Source: Saccharopolyspora ipomoeae (GTDB lineage: Bacteria; Actinomycetota; Actinomycetes; Mycobacteriales; Pseudonocardiaceae). Taken from it: a stretch of 36,626 nt of DNA. The position numbers and the translations under genes were made by a program. Location: assembly GCF_029952525.1 (NCBI RefSeq), contig NZ_JASAOF010000036.1:1-36626 (forward strand), written 5' to 3'. The notes under the pieces were generated by a model, which did not search any database, was not told where the DNA came from, and saw only the letters and a program-made list of their open reading frames with translations. Below, piece after piece: positions 32,825 through 36,626 of this stretch. Within the stretch, counting starts at the first letter, position 1; every line of letters starts with the position of its first letter.

Positions 32825-33769
32825 TCAGTCGTTGACCCGGAGGAGTCCTTCTTGGACGACCGTGGCGACGAGGGTGCCGTCCTGGGCGAAGAAGCGGCCG
32901 GTGGCGAGGCCGCGACCGCCGGAGGCGCTCGGCGAGGCGCAGTCGTAGAGGAACCACTCGTCGGCGCGGAAGCGGCGGTGGAACCACATCGCGTGGTCCA
33001 GGCTCGCGCCGACCACGTTGTCCAGGCCCCAGTAGACGCCGTGCCGCGCGAGCGGCGCGTCCAGCAGGGTCATGTCGGAGGCGAAGGCCGCGATGCAGAC
33101 GTGCAGCAGGTCGTCGTCCGGCACGGCCAGGACGCCGTCGGCGCGCATCCACACCTGGTTGCGGGCCTCGCGCGGGCCGTTCTCGCGGCTCACCCACGGC
33201 GGCTCGGTCACGTAGCGGACGTCGATCGGCCGCGGCTGGGCCGGGCCGAGCTTGGGCAGCACCTCGCCGATGCGCTCGCCGAACGTCGGCAGCGACTCGG
33301 GGTCGGGCACGTCGGGCATCGGCTCGGCGTGGTCGATGCCGTCCTCGTCGACCTGGAACGACGCCGACAGCGAGAAGATCGTCTTGCCGCGCTGCAGCGC
33401 CACCACCCGGCGGGTGGTGAACGAGCGGCCGTCGCGGGTGCGGTCGACCTCGTAGACGATCGGGATGCTCGGGTCGCCGGGCCGGATGAAGTACGCGTGC
33501 AGCGAGTGCACCCGCCGCTCCTCCGGCACCGTGCGACCGGCCGCGACCAGCGCCTGACCGGCGACCTGGCCGCCGAACACGCGGATGGTGGAGGTCGCGG
33601 GGCTGACCCCGCGGAAGATGTTCTCCTCGATGCGCTCCAGGTCCAGCAGAGCCACCAGGCTGTCCAGCACTGGTTGGCCGTGCGGCATGCCGTTGACGTC
33701 GAGCGGCACCTCGCCCAGCAGGTGGGTACCGGTCGGGTCGGCTGCTGCGGCCCTGGCCGCTTCGGTCAC
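32825..33769 (-). CDS. tesB: Acyl-CoA thioesterase II (TesB type)
   Basis: Hydrolyses acyl-CoA to free fatty acid and CoA. The 314-residue protein has the double hotdog layout: the first domain contains IFRGVSPATSTIRVFGGQVAGQAL and SLHAYFIRPGD, and the second contains LDNVVGASLDHAMWFHRRFRADEWFLYD and GRGLATGRFFAQDGTLVATVVQEG. The conserved Asp/Thr/Gln catalytic positions of the family appear present. The GTG at 33769 has AGGAG 7 nt upstream; MPHGQPVLDSL at 28 is a less likely start. A terminator separates it from the pyruvate kinase gene. Confidence 0.93.
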   Translation of the reverse strand: MTEAARAAAADPTGTHLLGEVPLDVNGMPHGQPVLDSLVALLDLERIEENIFRGVSPATSTIRVFGGQVAGQALVAAGRTVPEERRVHSLHAYFIRPGDPSIPIVYEVDRTRDGRSFTTRRVVALQRGKTIFSLSASFQVDEDGIDHAEPMPDVPDPESLPTFGERIGEVLPKLGPAQPRPIDVRYVTEPPWVSRENGPREARNQVWMRADGVLAVPDDDLLHVCIAAFASDMTLLDAPLARHGVYWGLDNVVGASLDHAMWFHRRFRADEWFLYDCASPSASGGRGLATGRFFAQDGTLVATVVQEGLLRVND

Positions 33770-33801
33770 TGCGCGCTCCTAGGTTCGTGCGCCCGACCGG
33801 C

Positions 33802-33828
33802 CGGACGGGAGCTGGTGGCTCCCGTCCG
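33802..33828. terminator. Terminator after pyruvate kinase
   Basis: Perfect 11-bp stem CGGACGGGAGC/GCTCCCGTCCG with a TGGTG loop, 8 nt past the pyk stop. Confidence 0.85.
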
Positions 33829-33836
33829 AAGGCCGA

Positions 33837-35258
33837 TCAGACGTGGTCTTCTTCTCCCAGCCGGTGCACGCGGATGAGGTTGGTCGAACCGACCGTGCCC
33901 GGGGGCGAACCGGCGACGACGACGACCATGTCGCCGCGCTGCGACTTGCCCAGCGACAACATCGCCTGGTCGACCTGCCGCACCATCTGGTCCGTTGTGT
34001 CCACCTTAGGGACCAAGAACGTCTCCGTCCCCCAAGTGAGAGCGAGCTGACTCCGCACCGACTCCTCGGGGGTGAACGCCAGCAGCGGCAGCCGGGTGTG
34101 CAGGCGCGCGAGGCGTCGCACGGTGTCGCCGGACTGCGTGAAGGCCACCAGGGCCTTGGCGTTGAGGCGCTCGCCGATGTCGCGCGCCGCGTAGGAGATC
34201 ACGCCGCGCTTGGTGCGCGGGACGTGGCTCAGCGGCGGCGGGGTCGGCGAACCGGACTCGACGGCCTCGACGATGCGGGCCATGGTCTGCACGGTCTCGA
34301 TCGGGTAGCGACCGACGCTGGTCTCGCCGGAGAGCATCACCGCGTCGGCGCCGTCGAGGACGGCGTTGGCGACGTCGGAGGTCTCGGCCCGGGTGGGGCG
34401 CGAGTTCTGGATCATCGAGTCCAGCATCTGGGTGGCCACGATGACCGGCTTGGCGTTCTCCCGCGCGATCCGGATCGCCTTCTTCTGGACCAGCGGGACG
34501 TGTTCGAGCGGGAGCTCCACGCCGAGGTCACCGCGGGCGACCATGACGCCGTCGAAGGCCAGCACGATGGCTTCGAGGTTGTCCACCGCCTCGGGCTTCT
34601 CCAGCTTCGCGATGACCGGCGCGCGGCGGCCGACGCGGTCCATCACCTGGTGCACCAGGTCGATGTCGGCGGGGCTGCGCACGAACGACAGCGCGATGAA
34701 GTCCACGCCCAGCTCCAGGGCGAACTCCAGGTCCTCGATGTCCTTCTCGGACAGGGCCGGCACGGACACGTCCATGCCCGGCAGGGAGATCCCCTTGTTG
34801 TCGGAGACGGGACCGCCCTCGGTCACCTCGCACACGACGTCGTTGTCCTCGACGGCGGTCACGACCATCGCGACCTTGCCGTCGTCGACCAGCAGCCGGT
34901 CGCCCTTCTTGGCGTCCTCGGCCAGGCCCTTGTAGGTGGTGGACACCCGGTCGTGCGTGCCCTGCACGTCTTCGACCGTGATGCGCACGACGTCGCCGGT
35001 GCGCCACTCGACCGGTCCGGCTGCGAACTTCCCGAGCCGGATCTTCGGTCCCTGCAGGTCTCCTAGGATGCCCACGGCGCGGCCGGATTCCTTGGCCGCG
35101 GCCCGGACCATGTCGTAGACCTGCTGGTGGTCGGCGTGGCTGCCGTGGCTGAAGTTCAGCCGGGCGACGTCCATTCCGCTGCTGACGAGCTCGGCCATCT
35201 TCTCCGGAGTGGAGGTGGCGGGGCCCATGGTACAAACGATCTTGGCTCGTCGACTCAC
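33837..35258 (-). CDS. pyk: Pyruvate kinase
   Basis: Last step of glycolysis: phosphoenolpyruvate plus ADP to pyruvate plus ATP. The 473-residue protein begins VSRRAKIVCTMGPATSTPEK and shows VARLNFSHGSH, GILGDLQGPKIRLG, the active-site IAKLEKPEAVDNL, VARGDLGVELPLEHVPLVQK, and the SDVANAVLDGADAVMLSGET metal/substrate block, then the C-terminal regulatory domain. The frame extends to 35297, but family homology starts at the GTG at 35258; TACGCT lies 8 nt upstream and there is no ribosome binding site, so a leaderless mRNA is likely. Confidence 0.96.
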   Translation of the reverse strand: MSRRAKIVCTMGPATSTPEKMAELVSSGMDVARLNFSHGSHADHQQVYDMVRAAAKESGRAVGILGDLQGPKIRLGKFAAGPVEWRTGDVVRITVEDVQGTHDRVSTTYKGLAEDAKKGDRLLVDDGKVAMVVTAVEDNDVVCEVTEGGPVSDNKGISLPGMDVSVPALSEKDIEDLEFALELGVDFIALSFVRSPADIDLVHQVMDRVGRRAPVIAKLEKPEAVDNLEAIVLAFDGVMVARGDLGVELPLEHVPLVQKKAIRIARENAKPVIVATQMLDSMIQNSRPTRAETSDVANAVLDGADAVMLSGETSVGRYPIETVQTMARIVEAVESGSPTPPPLSHVPRTKRGVISYAARDIGERLNAKALVAFTQSGDTVRRLARLHTRLPLLAFTPEESVRSQLALTWGTETFLVPKVDTTDQMVRQVDQAMLSLGKSQRGDMVVVVAGSPPGTVGSTNLIRVHRLGEEDHV

Positions 35259-35332
35259 ATCATGCCAGCGTAGTCCTTCATCACCTCGGTGCAGCACTCA
35301 GCCACGCTCCACTTTCCTGATCGGGTATTTCG

Positions 35333-35683
35333 TTGCTGGATCATTACAGAAAGCAGCTCAGACGACTTCCGCTCCTGATCGCGGTGCTCGTGAGCTGGGC
35401 GGTGCTGTTCACCCCGGAATCGGGTGTGCCCAGCGCACCGCCCGGCACCGACAAAGTGGTGCATTTCACCCTTTTCGCCGCGCTGGCGATCACCGCGCGG
35501 ATCGCCGGTGCCCGCACCGCCTGGCTGCTGCCGTCACTGGCCGCCTACGCGGCGCTCTCGGAACTCCTGCAGGGCGCGCTGCCGATCGGGCGCAGCTGCG
35601 AAGCCCTCGACGCGCTCGTGGACATCGCGGGCGCGCTCATCGGCTGGGCGGCCGTGCGGTTCACCGCCGCTTCTTCTCGGTGA
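35333..35683 (+). CDS. VanZ-like family membrane protein
   Basis: The 116-residue protein has four hydrophobic segments and the VanZ pattern: TDKVVHFTLFAALAI (K-xx-HF-x-fa motif), SELLQ, and a final DALVDIAGALIGW. VanZ homologues are small membrane proteins of unclear biochemical role, one of which raises teicoplanin resistance. The TTG at 35333 is the only upstream start in frame and has no clear ribosome binding site, so the start is uncertain. Its end overlaps the convergent DUF2461 gene by 23 nt. Confidence 0.82.
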   Translation: MLDHYRKQLRRLPLLIAVLVSWAVLFTPESGVPSAPPGTDKVVHFTLFAALAITARIAGARTAWLLPSLAAYAALSELLQGALPIGRSCEALDALVDIAGALIGWAAVRFTAASSR

Positions 35684-36326
35684 CGCCGATGTGGTCCGCG
35701 CACCACTGGTTGAGCTCGCGGACCGCTTCCCAGGACTCGCGGACCCGCCGCAGGCAGGTGCGCTCGTGCAGGGCGTCGTCGGGCTCCCAGGAGCGCACCG
35801 CGTAGAGCGTCTTGTGCCGGAGCAGGTCGAGCCTGGGGTGGTCGGCGTCGAAGCCGCGGGGCCGGGTCTGCAGCGCGGTTCCGGTGATCTCCCAGCCCTG
35901 GTCGGCCAGGTCGTCGAGCAGCTTCCGCAGCCGCTCGCCGTGGACGTCGGTGTCCACCGCGGTCCGGAAGCGGGCGAGCTGGTCGGACTCGGAGTGGAAG
36001 CAGCCGCCCGCGACGAGCATCCCCTCCGGGCCGACCTGGACGTAGTAGGCGCCGCCGCCGCGTCCCTGCTCGATGACGGCGCCGCAGTGCGTCTTGTACG
36101 GCGACTTGTCGCGGGCGAACCGCACGTCCCGGAACGGCCGGAACACCTTGCCCTTGCCGAAGCCGGGCCCGAACTCGGGCTCCAGCTCGGCCAGCAGCGC
36201 CTCCATCGGCGCCCGGACGTGCTCCTGGTAGAGCTCCCGGTTGTCCGCCCAGTAGGCCTTCGAGTTGTCCGCCTGGAGCCCCTCGAAGAACTCGACCGCC
36301 CCGTCACCAAAACCCTCGAACCGCAC
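35661..36326 (-). CDS. DUF2461 (TIGR02453) domain protein
   Basis: The 221-residue protein matches the DUF2461 family: FFEGLQADNSKAYWADNREL at the N-terminus, FRPFRDVRFARDKSPYKTHC and GAYYVQVGPEGMLVAGGCFH in the middle. No biochemical function is known. The GTG at 36326 starts at the expected point and TAGGGT lies 6 nt upstream, which suggests a leaderless mRNA. It overlaps the vanZ 3' end and is transcribed away from a cluster of TCATGA palindromes. Confidence 0.9.
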   Translation of the reverse strand: MRFEGFGDGAVEFFEGLQADNSKAYWADNRELYQEHVRAPMEALLAELEPEFGPGFGKGKVFRPFRDVRFARDKSPYKTHCGAVIEQGRGGGAYYVQVGPEGMLVAGGCFHSESDQLARFRTAVDTDVHGERLRKLLDDLADQGWEITGTALQTRPRGFDADHPRLDLLRHKTLYAVRSWEPDDALHERTCLRRVRESWEAVRELNQWCADHIGVTEKKRR

Positions 36327-36393
36327 ACCCCGACCCTAGATCGTCCCCACCCGAGACCCCACGAAAACCTCGTCCCCCGGGCCCCAGGGGGTG

Positions 36394-36417
36394 GGGAAGT
36401 TTTCATGAAAACTTCCC
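36394..36417. repeat. TCATGA palindrome copy
   Basis: GGGAAGTTTTCA and its exact complement, a perfect 24-bp palindrome with no loop, upstream of the DUF2461 gene. Confidence 0.85.
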
Positions 36418-36498
36418 TCCCCTCAGGACGTGAGACGGTGACCAGGCCCTGACGTGGACTCTATTTTTGCAGTTCACTGGGGTTGAGTGGGTGTGGGT

Positions 36499-36524
36499 GG
36501 GACAGTTCTCATGAAAACTGTCCC
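36499..36524. repeat. TCATGA palindrome copy
   Basis: GGGACAGTTCTCA paired with TGAAAACTGTCCC; 26 bp with one C/A mismatched pair, closest relative of the element at 5444. Confidence 0.8.
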
Positions 36525-36541
36525 GTTCTTGGTGGGGTGAG

Positions 36542-36555
36542 GTTTTCATGAAAAC
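36542..36555. repeat. TCATGA palindrome copy
   Basis: GTTTTCATGAAAAC core, flanked by GTGAG on the left and TGTCCCC on the right, 19 nt beyond the end of the gene at the window edge (transcribed on the minus strand). Confidence 0.75.
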
Positions 36556-36574
36556 TGTCCCCGTCTCTGGGTGC

Positions 36575-36626
36575 TCAGGTGAGGCGGATTTGGCGGTTGA
36601 CGTCTTTGTAGAGGAGGTAGCGGAAG
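36575..36626 (-). CDS. C-terminal end of an unidentified gene (partial)
   Basis: On the minus strand the last 16 codons before a TGA read FRYLLYKDVNRQIRLT. The gene continues beyond the window. It is followed by two palindromes that may terminate it. Too little is present for identification. Confidence 0.55.
   Translation of the reverse strand, partial: FRYLLYKDVNRQIRLT

Noticed and set aside
35303..35328. SigF promoter before the VanZ-like gene
   Set aside because: GGGTAT is present at 35323 but no GTTT lies 15-17 nt upstream.

Overview
The window is high-GC DNA with GTG/TTG starts, many leaderless genes, a SigF-type anti-sigma/sigma pair and a glycine riboswitch ahead of gcvT. This points to an actinomycete, most likely Pseudonocardiaceae (Saccharopolyspora-like). 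The family-level placement is inference from gene content and style, not from a search. The first 14 bases match the end of the Tn5/Nextera mosaic end and are probably residual sequencing adapter. No tRNA, rRNA, insertion sequence, prophage or CRISPR array was recognised.

Left part (51-12259). A pyruvate-dehydrogenase-type operon on the minus strand runs lpd, E1-alpha, E1-beta, E2 and ends in a strong terminator. Next come a PucR-type regulator, a tiny membrane protein, a stand-alone LigD-type ATP-dependent DNA ligase, and an exported-protein disulfide pair (membrane-anchored DsbA-like protein translationally coupled to VKOR). An rsbW-like anti-sigma gene coupled to a SigF-type sigma factor follows, preceded by a promoter with SigF spacing, and then a secreted M23 endopeptidase.

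Sulfur and envelope-sugar region (12791-19109). A 30-codon leader peptide of the cysteine-attenuator type precedes a TauE/SafE transporter. Facing it is a clear UDP-sulfoquinovose synthase (SQD1 type), next to a GtrA-like flippase, a glycosyltransferase in which a GT-C membrane domain is fused to a DPM1-like GT2 domain, and a sugar-nucleotide epimerase. Together these suggest sulfite handling next to synthesis and lipid-linked export of a possibly sulfonated glycan. This is the best candidate for an undescribed pathway.

Middle (19208-31130). There is an SRPBCC protein; a two-gene split version of the plant Tm-1 architecture (Tm-1-like ATP-binding protein plus TIM-barrel protein); an orphan MT0933-type small protein; an acyl-CoA dehydrogenase divergent from its TetR regulator across a perfect operator; a tandem glycine riboswitch driving gcvT and glyA; a protein with an internal duplication; an XRE regulator with its own palindrome; DedA; and a DacB carboxypeptidase. 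Three copies of a roughly 165-174 bp structured repeat lie here, each 16-18 nt beyond the TAG stop of a minus-strand gene, with compensatory changes in their stems.

Right part (31155-36626). A six-unit 24-bp tandem repeat precedes lysE, which is divergent from an Lrp/AsnC regulator. Acyl-CoA thioesterase II, pyruvate kinase, a VanZ-like protein, a DUF2461 protein and the C-terminal end of an unidentified gene follow. A second small palindrome family centred on TCATGA decorates the intergenic spaces, with five copies here and one diverged copy at 5444.
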